A stretch of 64,000 bases of DNA from Centroberyx gerrardi. Lineage: Eukaryota > Chordata > Actinopteri > Beryciformes > Berycidae. Positions 10,908-21,769 of this stretch are shown piece by piece. Below the pieces are notes generated by a model. It saw only the letters and a list, made by a program, of their open reading frames with translations, made no database searches and was not told the DNA's origin. The DNA lies in NCBI RefSeq assembly GCF_048128805.1, contig NC_136012.1:10328621-10392620 (forward strand), read 5' to 3'. Every line of letters starts with the position of its first letter. The first letter of the stretch is position 1. The position numbers and the translations under genes are program-made.

Positions 10908-11035
10908 TAGGATTAAGTTTAGGCACATAAAAGAAATGGGTTAGGGTTAGGCAGGTAAAGGAACTTGGTAAAGGTTAGGGTTAGGATTACAGTTAGGTTT
11001 ACAATTAGACACATACAAAAGATTGGTTAGTTAGC
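10908..11035. repeat. TTAGGG-rich imperfect repeat
   Basis: Words such as GGTTAGGGTTAGG recur with TTAGG variants and AGGTAAAGG. It is short and imperfect, like interspersed fish minisatellites rather than a true telomere remnant. Confidence 0.6.
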
Positions 11036-11439
11036 GTTGTAGGCCAGTAAGGTAATTCATTCATAAAACTATTCCAAATGTAGGAATGCGTTTCTTTCTA
11101 GCTTACAGTCAACAGCTAATCAGTTGATGAAGTCTACTGATTAGTTGCCCCTTACAGCTAGTGGTTAGTTGAATACATGTTACTTCTCTGTTGAAACAAA
11201 TCTTGTTTACAGTCAACTGACATGTTGTAGAGAGTCAACAGTGGATGATTGAAATAAAGTATATCACCATGAATAATTACTTAGGTTGCCAAATTGACCT
11301 ATGTCTGTGTGGGATAAAATATATGTTTACAAAAAGTTCAAACAAATAAAGAGACCTCTATAGTAAAATAAACCCAAAAGAGTGATAGAGTGAGAGAGAG
11401 ATATGTGTGTGTGTGTCCCTTGTGTTCAAAGGGTCTGAC

Positions 11440-13836
11440 CTCTAAGGGTGAATCTGGTTCATCCAGGATGCTCTTTTCACTCTGTATCCACTGCATCGTC
11501 CCTGTAGAACTGGGGTCCATTATCAGCACATTCTGACTACCGGCTCTGCCGAATTTACAGTCACTCTTTCTGGAGTCAGTCGTCCTGCACACCTCGTAAT
11601 TGTACACATGTGGGAGAGTCCCTGTCCCCAAAGTGTCTGAGTAACGTGGTGGATAATAAGGAATCACCGGGAGACTGGAGTGATAGAGGATGCGAGACTG
11701 TCTCCATCTGTATATTTTCACTGATATAATAACCACTAAACACGTGATGAAGAGAAAGGAAACTACAGCCAAAGCCAAGACTAAGTAAAAAGTCAGGTTG
11801 TCATTGTACTCCTTGTCGTGTGTAAAGTCAGTGAACTCCGACAGCACTTCAGGGAAGCTGTCTGCCACCGCCACGTTAACACTGACTGTAGCTGAACGAG
11901 AGGGCTGCCCGTTGTCCTCCACTACAACAGTCAGCCTTTGTTTCACAGCATCTTTATCAGTGACTTGGCGGATAGTTCTTATTTCCCCATTCTGCAAGCC
12001 CACTTCAAACAGCGCCCTGTCTGTGGCTTTCTGCAGTTTATAGGAGAGCCAGGCATTCTGTCCAGAGTCCACATCAACAGCCACCACTTTAGTGACCAGA
12101 TAGCCCACATCTGCTGAACGAGGCACCATTTCAGCCACCAGAGAGCCACCAGTCTGGACTGGGTACAGAACCTGAGGGGCGTTGTCATTCTGGTCCTGGA
12201 TCAGTATTTTCACAGTCACATTGCTACTGAGTGGAGGAGAGCCTCCATCCTGCGCTTTGACACGGAACTGGAAATCCTTGATCTGCTCGTAGTCAAAAGA
12301 GCGCACTGCATGGATGACTCCACTATCAGCACTAACGGACACATATGAGGAGACGGGCACTCCGTTAACCGAGGAGTCCTCCAGTATGTAAGAAACACGG
12401 GCATTCTGGTTCCAGTCAGCGTCTCTGGCTTTCACTGTGAATATAGAGAGGCCTGGTGTGTTGTTTTCTACAATGTAGGCCTCATATGAGCTCCTCTCAA
12501 AGACAGGCGTGTTGTCATTCACATCTGAGATCTGTAAGGTGAGAGTGACTCTGCTGGAGAGGGAGGGCACTCCCTCATCAGAGCAAGTCACAGTAATATT
12601 ATACTCAGAGGCTCTCTCTCGGTCTAAATCACTGTCTGTCACTAGGCTGTAGAAACCGTTTGATGTAGTTTTGATTGTAAAAGGGATGTTGCCAGTTATT
12701 TCACAGTTGACCTGACCATTGTTGCTAGAATCTGGATCAAGTACACTAAACATAACGATAACTGTATTTAGAGGAGAGTCCTCTGGGATTGAATTTGATT
12801 TTGAAAGTACACTGATTACAGGCACGTTATCATTAATATCAATAACATCAACTATAACTTTACTGGAATCAGACAGTCCACCACTGTCTTTTGCTTCAAT
12901 ATCTATTTGGTAGTGTTTGGCTTTTTCAAAGTCAACTTCACCAATTAATATTACCTCACCGTTTTCATTTATATGAAATATATCAGACACACTGTCCATT
13001 GTGGTCGACACTGAATAAGAGACTTCACCGTTAGTGCCTTTGTCTGCATCAGAAGCACTAACCGTAGTCAAAATTGTTCCCCTCTGAGAATTTTCTGTTA
13101 TGGTTGCCTTGTAAACTGACTGCGTAAAAACCGGAGCATTGTCGTTTGCATCTAGTACAGTCACATAAATCTTCACTGTGCCAGACATCTGAGGTTCTCC
13201 TCCATCTACAGCTGTTAACAACAGTGATATGTGTTCCTGCTGCTCTCGATCTAACGGTTTTTGCAAAACCATTTCCACCTTTTTACTCCCGTCTGCCTGA
13301 CTTTGTAGTTTCAGGGCAAAATTATCGGTAGGTTTCAAAGTATAATTTTTCAGCCCATTCAAGCCAATGTCCGCATCGACGGCCCTTTCCAACACAAATT
13401 TAGATCCTGTAACTGCGGATTCGCTAATTTCAAAACGTTTCTCGTCATTTTTAAAACTAGGACTGTTGTCGTTGATATCGGTAATCTCTACTGTTATGCG
13501 AAAAAGTTCCATGGGATTTTCTAGAATAATCTGAGAATGTAAAGCACAAGGCGTCGTCTGTCCGCAGAGCGCCTCTCTGTCGATTCTCTCTTTAACAAGG
13601 ATGACTCCTCTTTCTTTATTCATTTCGATGTATTCTGCACTGTCGCCTGTATAAATACGGGCTTTACCTGACTTAAGTCTTTTCACATGCAACCCTAAAT
13701 CATGTGCTATGTTACCGACTAAAGAACCTTTTGGCATTTCCTCAGGAATGGAGTAGCTGACCTGGCCGAGCACCGAGTTGAGAGAGAGGACCAAGATGAA
13801 CAACAGTACTTGCCGTCTCATTGTTCTGTCCGACAT
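11440..13836 (-). CDS. pcdhg: Protocadherin variable exon 3 (group A)
   Basis: 799 codons from MSDRTMRRQ. The signal ends LSLNSVLG; EC1 has MPKGSLVGNIAHDLGLHVK and loop CGQTTPC; membrane helix about 681-706. EC3 lacks cysteines (DSSKVIVDV). Private stub change: TMQWIQ (W for R). The exon ends CCC TTA GAG|GTCAGA rather than the usual CCT CTA GAG|GTTAG, so its last bases have escaped homogenisation. It borders the 4.3-kb gap, and no RE1 could be found on its 3' side, unlike nearly all other exons. The CSE is 246 bp upstream. Confidence 0.95.
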
Positions 13837-14081
13837 TTATGGTGCGCCACAATAAACGTGTTACTTTCCGTTGTACAAACAAAATGCCGTCATGTGTAAA
13901 GAAGGAGCTTAAAAGGAATATCAATAAAATCCACACGTTTCGATCAAAAGAATATTAGCTCGATGTGTCCGTGGATGGTGTTGTCTGTATCCTGAGCAGT
14001 GCGGTCTGGCTCTTTCTTTCTCTAATATACCGAGATGGCGGGGGAGGTTCTGATACAAATCTGATCTAAAGCAGCAACACG

Positions 14082-14105
14082 CTGGCCGACAGCGGCCCAT
14101 TGAGT
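14082..14105 (-). promoter_or_regulatory. CSE promoter element of exon 3
   Basis: GCCGACAGCGGCCCATTGAG core with one change (GAC for AAC) beside the CAGCGG core. The C-rich box (ATGGCGGGGGAGG, 14035-14050) is 32 bp away, next to TCTAATATACCGAG. Confidence 0.86.
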
Positions 14106-14127
14106 CCAGAATACAAACTACAAGACA

Positions 14128-14152
14128 TAAAAAAAAAATAATAATAATATTA

Positions 14153-14192
<40 letters not shown>

Positions 14193-14203
14193 GTAATAAT
14201 AAA
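14128..14203. repeat. (AAT)n microsatellite with A-rich start
   Basis: About 22 AAT/ATA units with few interruptions. It starts about 25 bp upstream of the exon 3 CSE. Confidence 0.95.
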
Positions 14204-14466
14204 ATAAAATAACAAAAGATCCACATAGAAATCATGGATTAGGGCAGTACTTGCAACTGCAATGGATTGCTTGGAATAAAGTATGACACATGAAAATAAT
14301 GGGACAGGGTTCACCTAATAATCATGAACAAAAAGGAATCTGGCATACAAAACAAACGGAGGAATGAAGTCATATGTCCCCAACAACAGAATCACTTGAT
14401 GACAAGTAGCATATGACGGAGCGAGTGAGAGAGAAAGGGAGCGCGGGTTAAACCCACACTAATGTT

Positions 14467-14487
14467 GTCTCTGTCCACGGTGCTGAA
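14467..14487 (-). promoter_or_regulatory. RE1/NRSE-like site after exon 4
   Basis: Plus strand GTCTCTGTCCACGGTGCTGA, a near-perfect match at both half-sites, 72 bp beyond the exon 4 donor. Confidence 0.82.
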
Positions 14488-14558
14488 ATGTTGTCAGCGT
14501 ATGACAGTATTTAACACATAACACAACTTTGATATAATCAAAATGTGAACATTCTAAC

Positions 14559-16952
14559 CTCTAGAGGAGAATCTGGTTCATCTAGGATGCTCTTCTCACT
14601 CTGTATCCGCTGCATCGTCCCTGTAGAACTGGGGTCCATTATCAGCACGTTCTGACTACCGGCTCTGCCGAACTTACAGTCACTCTTTCTGGAGTCAGTC
14701 GTCCTGCACACCTCGTAATTGTACACGTGTGGGAGAGTCCCTGTCCCCAAAGTGTCTGAGTAACGTGGGGGATAATATGGAATCACTGGGAGACTGGAGT
14801 GATAGAGGATGCGAGACTGTCTCCATCTGTATATTTTCACTGATATAATAACCACTAAACACGTGATGAAGAGAAAGGAAACTACAGCCAAAGCCAAGAC
14901 TAAGTAAAAAGTCAGGTTGTCATTGTACTCCTTGTCGTGTGTAAAGTCAGTGAACTCCGACAGCACTTCAGGGAAGCTGTCCGCCACCGCCACGTTAACA
15001 TTGACTGTAGCTGAACGAGAGGGCTGCCCGTTGTCCTCCACTACAACAGTCAGCCTTTGTTTCACTGCATCTTTATCAGTGACTTGGCGGATAGTTCTTA
15101 TTTCCCCATTCTGTAAGCCCACTTCGAACAGCGCCCTGTCTGTGGCTTTCTGCAGTTTATAGGAGAGCCAGGCATTCTGTCCAGAGTCCACATCAACAGC
15201 CACCACTTTAGTGACCAGATAGCCCACATCTGCTGAACGAGGCACCATTTCAGCCACCAGAGAGCCACCAGTCTGGACTGGGTACAGAACCTGAGGGGCG
15301 TTGTCGTTCTGGTCCTGGATCAGTATTTTCACAGTCACATTGGTACTGAGTGGAGGGGAGCCTCCATCCTGCGCTTTGATCCGGAACTGGAAATCCTTTA
15401 TCTGCTCGTAGTCAAAAGAGCGCACTGCATGGATGACTCCACTATCAGCACTAACGGACACATATGAGGAGACGGGCACTCCGTTAACCGAGGAGTCCTC
15501 CAGTATGTAAGAAACACGGGCATTCTGGTTCCAGTCAGCGTCTCTGGCTTTCACTGTGAATATAGAGAGGCCTGGTGTGTTGTTTTCTACAATGTAGGCC
15601 TCATATGAGCTCCTCTCAAAGACAGGCGCGTTGTCATTCACATCTGAGATCTGCAAGGTGAGAGTGACGCTGCTGGAGAGGGAGGGCACTCCCTCATCAG
15701 AGCAGGTCACACTGATATTATACTCAGAAGCTCTCTCTCTGTCTAGCTCATTATCTGTTACTACGCTAAAGAAATTATTTGACGTTGACACAATGGAAAA
15801 AGGAATATTTTCATTTAAAACGCATTTGACTTCGCCATTTTCATTCGAATCCGGATCTTGAATATTCATCATTGTTACAACCGTTCCCGGTTTTACGTCC
15901 TCAGATATGGTATTCGAACTTGACATGATGTTAATGGATGGCTTGTTATCGTTTGCATCAACCACTTCTACTATTACTTTGCAAGCTTCTGAGAGACCTC
16001 CTTGGTCACTAGCTTGGACGTTGATCTCGTATTGTTTCCTTTTCTCATAATCTATTATTCCCTGCAATGTAATCACACCGTTTTCTCGACTTATGTCAAA
16101 TACACTAGCTGGTCCTGACTTTGGAATAGCATATGTTACTTTTCCATTCATACCGTGATCAGCATCTGATGCGCTAACTGTTGTTACTACAGTTCCAATG
16201 CCAGCGTTCTCTATAACACTTGCCTTGTATTCCGGTTGAGAACAAATAGGTGCATTATCATTGACATCTAATACAGTTATTAGAATCTGCATTGTCCCTG
16301 AAAGCTGAGGCTCACCACCATCTAAAGCGATTAATATCAATGAAATATGCTCTTCCCTTTCTCTGTCTAATGGTTTATGCAATACTATTTCTACATTTTT
16401 GCTGCCCTCTTCTCGACCAGAATTTTTAAGAGCGAAATTATCAGTGGGTTTTAGGGTGTAGCTGTGAAGAGTGTTGACACCAACATCATTGTCTATTGCT
16501 TTCTCTAACACGAGTCGAGCTCCAGCAACGGCTGATTCGGTGATTTCATATTTCATTTCATTTCTCTCAAATGTTGGTGGGTTATCATTTATGTCAGTAA
16601 TTTCGATAGTAACAGTGTAAAACTCCATTGGATTTTCCAGAATCATTTGGAAATGTAAAGCGCAAGGCGTCGTCTCGCCGCATAAAGCCTCTCTGTCTAT
16701 TCTCTCTTTGATAAGGAGGACTCCCCTTTCTCTTTTCAGCTCGATATATTCTGCACCGTCTCCTGTATAGACACGAGCTTTACCTGATTTCAGTCTTTTC
16801 ACATCTAAACCTAAATCCTGGGCGATGTTACCAATTAATGAGCCTTTCGCCATTTCCTCAGGAATGGAGTAACTGACCTGGCCGAACACTGAACTGAGAG
16901 AGAGGACCGAGAAAAACAACAGTACTTGCCGTCTCATTGTTCCTTCCGTCAT
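14559..16952 (-). CDS. pcdhg: Protocadherin variable exon 4 (group A)
   Basis: 798 codons starting MTEGTMRRQ. Signal ends SSVFG; EC1 loop CGETTPC; membrane helix about 680-705. EC2 has FALKNSGREEGSKNVEIV. EC3 opens APICSQPEYKASV and closes EACKVIVEV, a cysteine pair also seen in exons 6, 8, 10 and 14. EC3 ends near DANDN and EC4 carries ISEDVKPGTVV. EC5 onward is the shared block, with a few substitutions: FQFRIKAQ and LSTNVTVK, both also in exon 10. The donor is GAG|GTTAGA. EC1-EC4 is closest to exons 6, 8 and 10. Confidence 0.95.
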
Positions 16953-17184
16953 TTTACTCCGCAAATAAGCGCCTCTACCTTCCTTTAGGCAACAAAATAT
17001 ATTCCGTTATCTTTCGTGTCAGTTAATTTATAATCCCAATTTGTGAAACAAGAGATCCAGCTTCTTAATGTCTCGTGTTCTCTATTTCCCGTACTGTTCT
17101 CTTTACACCTATCTCTTGGTCTATTTAATACGTGGGAGTGATGGGGGAGGACCAGCCACATAGATATTTTAAAATGAAAAACCA

Positions 17185-17208
17185 GAGGCCAACAGCGTCA
17201 CTTTCTGT
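17185..17208 (-). promoter_or_regulatory. CSE promoter element of exon 4
   Basis: GGCCAACAGCGTCACTTTCT: the left half and CAGCG core are intact, and the right half differs. The C-rich box (ATGGGGGAGGACC, 17141-17153) is 32 bp away. The start codon is 233 bp downstream. Confidence 0.82.
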
Positions 17209-17631
17209 TCAAAGTACTGAATTACAGAAAACACTGAATGGTTTGAAGTTTGGGTTTTAAAACAGTACGTTTCAGTTTAAAGTCAATTTACAAACATCAA
17301 CATTATTATTTCTTTTTGGCATTACACTTCACCTTTTCAAACTAAAAAAAAAAACCACTTCATTCGAATCACATAAATACACAAATGCAAACTAATTATG
17401 TTGCGTGGTCTATATAAAATAAAAGAAGACACTCCACTGCAGTCTAGAAAATACAGCGACCGTTGACATTATAGAGGATTAGCTGTGAGTTTAAGATCAG
17501 AAGACAGACACACAACTCCACGCACGCATGTACACAAACGCACAGGCACAGAGAGAGGGAATAGTGAAATGTCATTGCTTTGAAAAGTTACAACTCCTAC
17601 ACATCAGTACGAGCGAGAGAGGTATTGGTTT

Positions 17632-17652
17632 TACGCTGTCCTTGGTGCTGAA
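17632..17652 (-). promoter_or_regulatory. RE1/NRSE-like site after exon 5
   Basis: Plus strand TACGCTGTCCTTGGTGCTGA; both half-sites intact, canonical spacing, 397 bp beyond the exon 5 donor. Confidence 0.8.
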
Positions 17653-18048
17653 ACAAAAGCTGACTGATTGCAATAAAAATACAGAGCAATTGGTGACAGG
17701 ATAAGTTCAAAATCATCATTAGCGACACGTGAATAAATGGAATGTCTATTCCTCTGGAGACTACTCTAAAATGGTTCATTATGTCCTAATGAACATCAAT
17801 ATGGCCTTTCCCTATAATCACTTTCCAAAACCAAGAGCTTGAATTTTATGAGAATGAAATCCTACAGGCCGCTTTCACTTAAAAAAATAAAATAAAATAA
17901 AATAGTAGGCTACGCTGAGCAAAATTGCTATTGTAAAAAATTGCATCAAGCGCACCAGGTTTAAGGGAACTCGATCAGAAGCTATCGATTGCATCAAATA
18001 ATACATCTCACGTGAAACAAGTTTCAGCATTGTTTCCTACGCACTAAC

Positions 18049-20433
18049 CTCTAGAGGAGAGTCTGGTTCATCCAGGATGCTCTTCTCACTCTGTATCCGC
18101 TGCATCGTCCCTGTAGAACTGGGGTCCATTATCAGCACGTTCTGACTACCGACTCTGCCGAACTTACAGTCACTCTTTCTGGAGTCAGTCGTCCTGCACA
18201 CCTCGTAATTGTACACGTGTGGGAGAGTTCCTGTCCCCAAAGTGTCTGAGTAACGTGGTGGATAATATGGAATCACCGGGAGACTGGAGTGATAGAGGAT
18301 GCGAGACTGTCTCCATCTGTATATTTTCACTGATATAATAACCACTAAACACGTGATAAAGAGAAAGGAAACTACAGCCAAAGCCAAGACTAAGTAAAAA
18401 GTCAGGTTGTCATTGTACTCCTTGTCGTGTGTAAAGTCAGTGAACTCCGACAGCACTTCAGGGAAGCTGTCCGCCACCGCCACGTTAACATTGACTGTAG
18501 CTGAACGAGAGGGCTGCCCGTTGTCCTCCACTACAACAGTCAGCCTTTGTTTCACAGCATCTTTATCAGTGACTTGGCGGATAGTTCTTATTTCCCCATT
18601 CTGTAAGCCCACTTCAAACAGCGCCCTGTCTGTGGCTTTCTGCAGTTTATAGGAGAGCCAGGCATTCTGTCCAGAGTCCACATCAACAGCCACCACTTTA
18701 GTGACCAGATAGCCCACATCTGCAGAACGAGGCACCATTTCAGCCACCAGAGAGCCACCAGTCTGGACTGGGTACAGAACCTGAGGGGCGTTATCATTCT
18801 GGTCCTGGATCAGTATTTTCACAGTCACATTGCTACTGAGTGGAGGAGAGCCTCCATCCTGCGCTTTGACACGGAACTGGAAATCCTTGATCTGCTCGTA
18901 GTCAAAAGAGCGCACTGCATGGATGACTCCACTATCAGCACTAACGGACACATATGAGGAGACGGCCACTCCGTTAACCGAGTAGTCCTCCAGTATGTAA
19001 GAAACACGGGCATTCTGGTTCCAGTCAGCGTCTCTGGCTTTCACTGTGAATATAGAGAGGCCTGGTGTGTTGTTTTCTACAATGTAGGCCTCATATGAGC
19101 TCCTCTCAAAGACAGGCGCGTTGTCATTCACATCTGAGATCTGTAAGGTGAGAGTGACGCTGCTAGAGAGGGAGGGCACTCCCTCATCAGAGCAGGTAAC
19201 AATGATATTATACTCAGATGCTCTCTCTCGGTCTAAATCACTGTCTGTCACTAGGCTATAGAAATTATTTGTTGACGTTTTCATACTGAATGGTATATTT
19301 TCGTTGCTAAAACACTTCACTTTTCCGTTTTCACTTGAGTCCAGGTCCTCAATATGTATCATTGTAACGACGGTATTGGGTTTGGCATCCTCTGATATCA
19401 CATTTGACTTGGACATAATGTTAATGTCAGGTTTATTGTCATTAACATCTTCCACATCGATAATTAATTTACAAGAATCGGTGAGTCCTCCGTCATCACT
19501 AGCAAGTAAGTTTATCTGAAATACTCGTGACTCTTCAAAGTCAACATTTCCAATCAAACTAACTTCACCGCTTTCAGTATTTACCTCAAACACTTGCCTT
19601 ACATCATCTAACGTATTTGTGATTGAATAGGTTATTTTACCGTTAGAACCGTGATCTGCATCTGATGCTCTAACAGTAGCCACAATTGTTCCTTTGGGGG
19701 AATTCTCGATAACTGTCGCTTTGTACGTGGGCTGTGTAAAAACAGGTGCATTATCATTGGCGTCTAAAACTGTAATGAGAATCTGCATTGTTCCAGACAT
19801 CTGCGGCTCTCCTCCATCTACCGCCGTCAAAACAAGAGATACCTGCTCTTCTTTCTCCCTGTCTAGGGGCTTCTGCAATACCATCTCAACGTTTTTATTG
19901 CCATCTTCGTTATTGTGAAGTTTTAGTGCAAAATTATCAGATGGTTTTAAAACGTAGCTTTGAAGATCATTATTTCCAACATCACGATCCACCGCCCTTT
20001 CCAGCACAAATTTTGCCCCAGTGACCGCAGACTCGCTAATTTTGAATTTCATTTCACTTTTTTCAAAGGTTGGTGCATTATCATTAACATCTGTGATCTG
20101 GACTGCGATGGTGTAAAATTCCATAGGGTTCTCTAAAATAATCTGAAAATGTAAAGCACAAGGCGTTGTCTGTCTGCAGAGCGCCTCTCTGTCGATTCTC
20201 TTTTTGACAAGGAGGACTCCTCTCTCTTTATTCAGCTCGATGTACTCTTCACTGTCTCGTGTATAGATTCGAGCTTTACCAGACTTCAGTCGTTTCACAT
20301 CCAAACCTAAATCCTGTGCTATATTGCCGACTAACGATCCTTTCGCCATTTCCTCAGGAATTGAGTAGCTGACCTGGCCGAGCACCGAGCTGAGCGAGAG
20401 GAGAGAGATAAACAACAGTACTTGCCGTCTCAT
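18049..20433 (-). CDS. pcdhg: Protocadherin variable exon 5 (group A)
   Basis: 795 codons from MRRQ. The upstream MSD start is replaced by KSD, so translation most likely begins at MRRQVLLFISLLSLSSVLG. The frame stays open far upstream to 20952, but that region holds the CSE and promoter and is not coding. EC1 has private residues YTRDSEEYIE, VKKRIDREALC and loop CRQTTPC. EC2 has LHNNEDGNKNVEMV; EC3 has RVFQINLLASDDGG and DSCKLIIDV. EC5 reads ILEDYSVNG, where most others have ILEDSSVNG. Stub: FGRVGSQ. Membrane helix about 677-702. Donor GAG|GTTAGT. Confidence 0.94.
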
Positions 20434-20692
20434 TGTTCTATCCGATTTTTTCTCAGAGAGGTTCAACAATGTTATATTCCATAAAACTGAAGTTCCATCC
20501 ATTCCAGTGTCAAACATCAAATTAGCAATTGCATAATCCACAGTCGGAAGGGAACACACTTGCAAGTCGACGTCTCCGTTTTTCAAATGTACATGTCCCA
20601 AATATCTGCTTTTCGCCCGCCTCGTTCTCTCTCTATCATGTCGACGGTGTAGGGGAGGTACTGCTACAAACCTACTCTCAGCCTTCGACACA

Positions 20693-20716
20693 CTGGCCAA
20701 CAGCGGCCCTAAGAGT
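20693..20716 (-). promoter_or_regulatory. CSE promoter element of exon 5
   Basis: Consensus CSE (CTGGCCAACAGCGGCCCTAA, then GAGT), 260 bp from the start. The C-rich box GTAGGGGAGGTACTG (20649-20663) is 30 bp away. Confidence 0.9.
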
Positions 20717-21107
20717 CCACAATGCAAAACTGCAGAAAATGAGCTCAAATTCATCTCTGCCCGGAAGACACACTGTAAAGCAAGTGAAATTTGAATTATA
20801 GAAATTATGGCAAATTTAGCAACGTTATTACTTCTCAAAAGGAATAGGTTACTCTTACAGGCAGGATATGGTTGCAATTTCTTACATTTAATTTGAAGTA
20901 TTTTTCCACTATGGATTAATGACAATGTGTTCATCAAATCTTGCAGATGCATTAAGATATAAATATAATGTAATTAAAAACATCAGAAAGAAGACACAGC
21001 TAGGAAAAAAGTGTGCACAGAAATAATGATTTGAATAGGCTAATAGAGAAAGAGACCGAGAGCTAGATAAACTGGGGAGGTGAGGTAAAAAGGCACATTC
21101 CAGTAAT

Positions 21108-21128
21108 GTCGCTGTCCGAAGTTCTGAA
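21108..21128 (-). promoter_or_regulatory. RE1/NRSE-like site after exon 6
   Basis: Plus strand GTCGCTGTCCGAAGTTCTGA, canonical spacing, changes in the TTCAGCACC half. It lies 642 bp beyond the exon 6 donor, the longest distance in the window. Confidence 0.7.
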
Positions 21129-21769
21129 ATGAACAAAGTCTCAGTAAGTGCCAATATAATTAGTCTACACTACTGGTCTCTTGTGGGCTGAATGGTACTA
21201 TATAGAGCAATTCAAATTTGTGAAAGACTCTGAACATTTCACTGATTTTCTGCAGTAGTAAATATGGTATGTATACAATGACAATTCTATTTATATATCC
21301 ATCGTGAAACCTAATGGTTCATGTAAAGTCATTATTGGTTTATATATAGGCTATGGGCTACAGAACTACTGAAAACGATCCTTTGGAAGTTCCAAAACAA
21401 GGCAGAGCCACAGTGTATGGTATGATAATGGTGTATGTTTGTAATATGCCACTGGAACAAGTATAGTAACAGAAAAGCCACACTGATATCAAAGCCGAAA
21501 TCAAACTTTTCAGTGTACAACATGCTGCCTAAAAAGAAGCTGGACAACTCAAGCTTGAAGAAAAATGGTTGGTTCGGATATAGTGCTAGAGTAACAAGTG
21601 TGATTGGTTTTATATAGCATGAAAACTCTGTCCTCTAAAGGAAAGGTGTTGTGTGCATTTGCTAATGGCGATTGTTTGCTTCAGAGAAACGCCACACAAA
21701 GTGTACATTTAGTTGACATCAGGAGCTATTGGTAAAATGTATTTAAAAAGAGTGTTGTAGCAATCTAAC

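Larger units (their letters stand above)
9650..11337. other. Remainder of the gap between exons 2 and 3
   Basis: Contains a short GC-rich patch (9655-9725) that looks like a separate inserted repeat, AT-rich sequence, a hammerhead-like motif (10615-10660) and TTAGGG-rich sequence (10908-11035). No protocadherin exon, CSE or RE1 was found here. Confidence 0.6.
13837..14558. other. Spacer between exons 3 and 4
   Basis: Short spacer with the exon 3 promoter, an (AAT)n tract and the RE1 of exon 4. Nothing else is recognisable. Confidence 0.8.
16953..18048. other. Spacer between exons 4 and 5
   Basis: Contains the exon 4 promoter, AT-rich filler, the RE1 of exon 5 and an AAAAT-rich tract (17880-17904). 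Between 17653 and 18030 nothing else is recognisable. Confidence 0.75.
20434..21769. other. Spacer between exons 5 and 6
   Basis: Has the exon 5 promoter and the RE1 of exon 6. Between that RE1 (ending 21128) and the exon 6 donor are about 640 bp of AT-rich sequence with nothing recognisable. Confidence 0.75.

Noticed and set aside
10908-11035. Interstitial telomere or chromosome-fusion scar
   Set aside because: TTAGGG words are few and imperfect, mixed with other sequence; more like a common fish minisatellite.
20434-20952. Extended N-terminus of exon 5 (frame open to 20952)
   Set aside because: The extension runs through the CSE and promoter; no other exon has a homologous extension.
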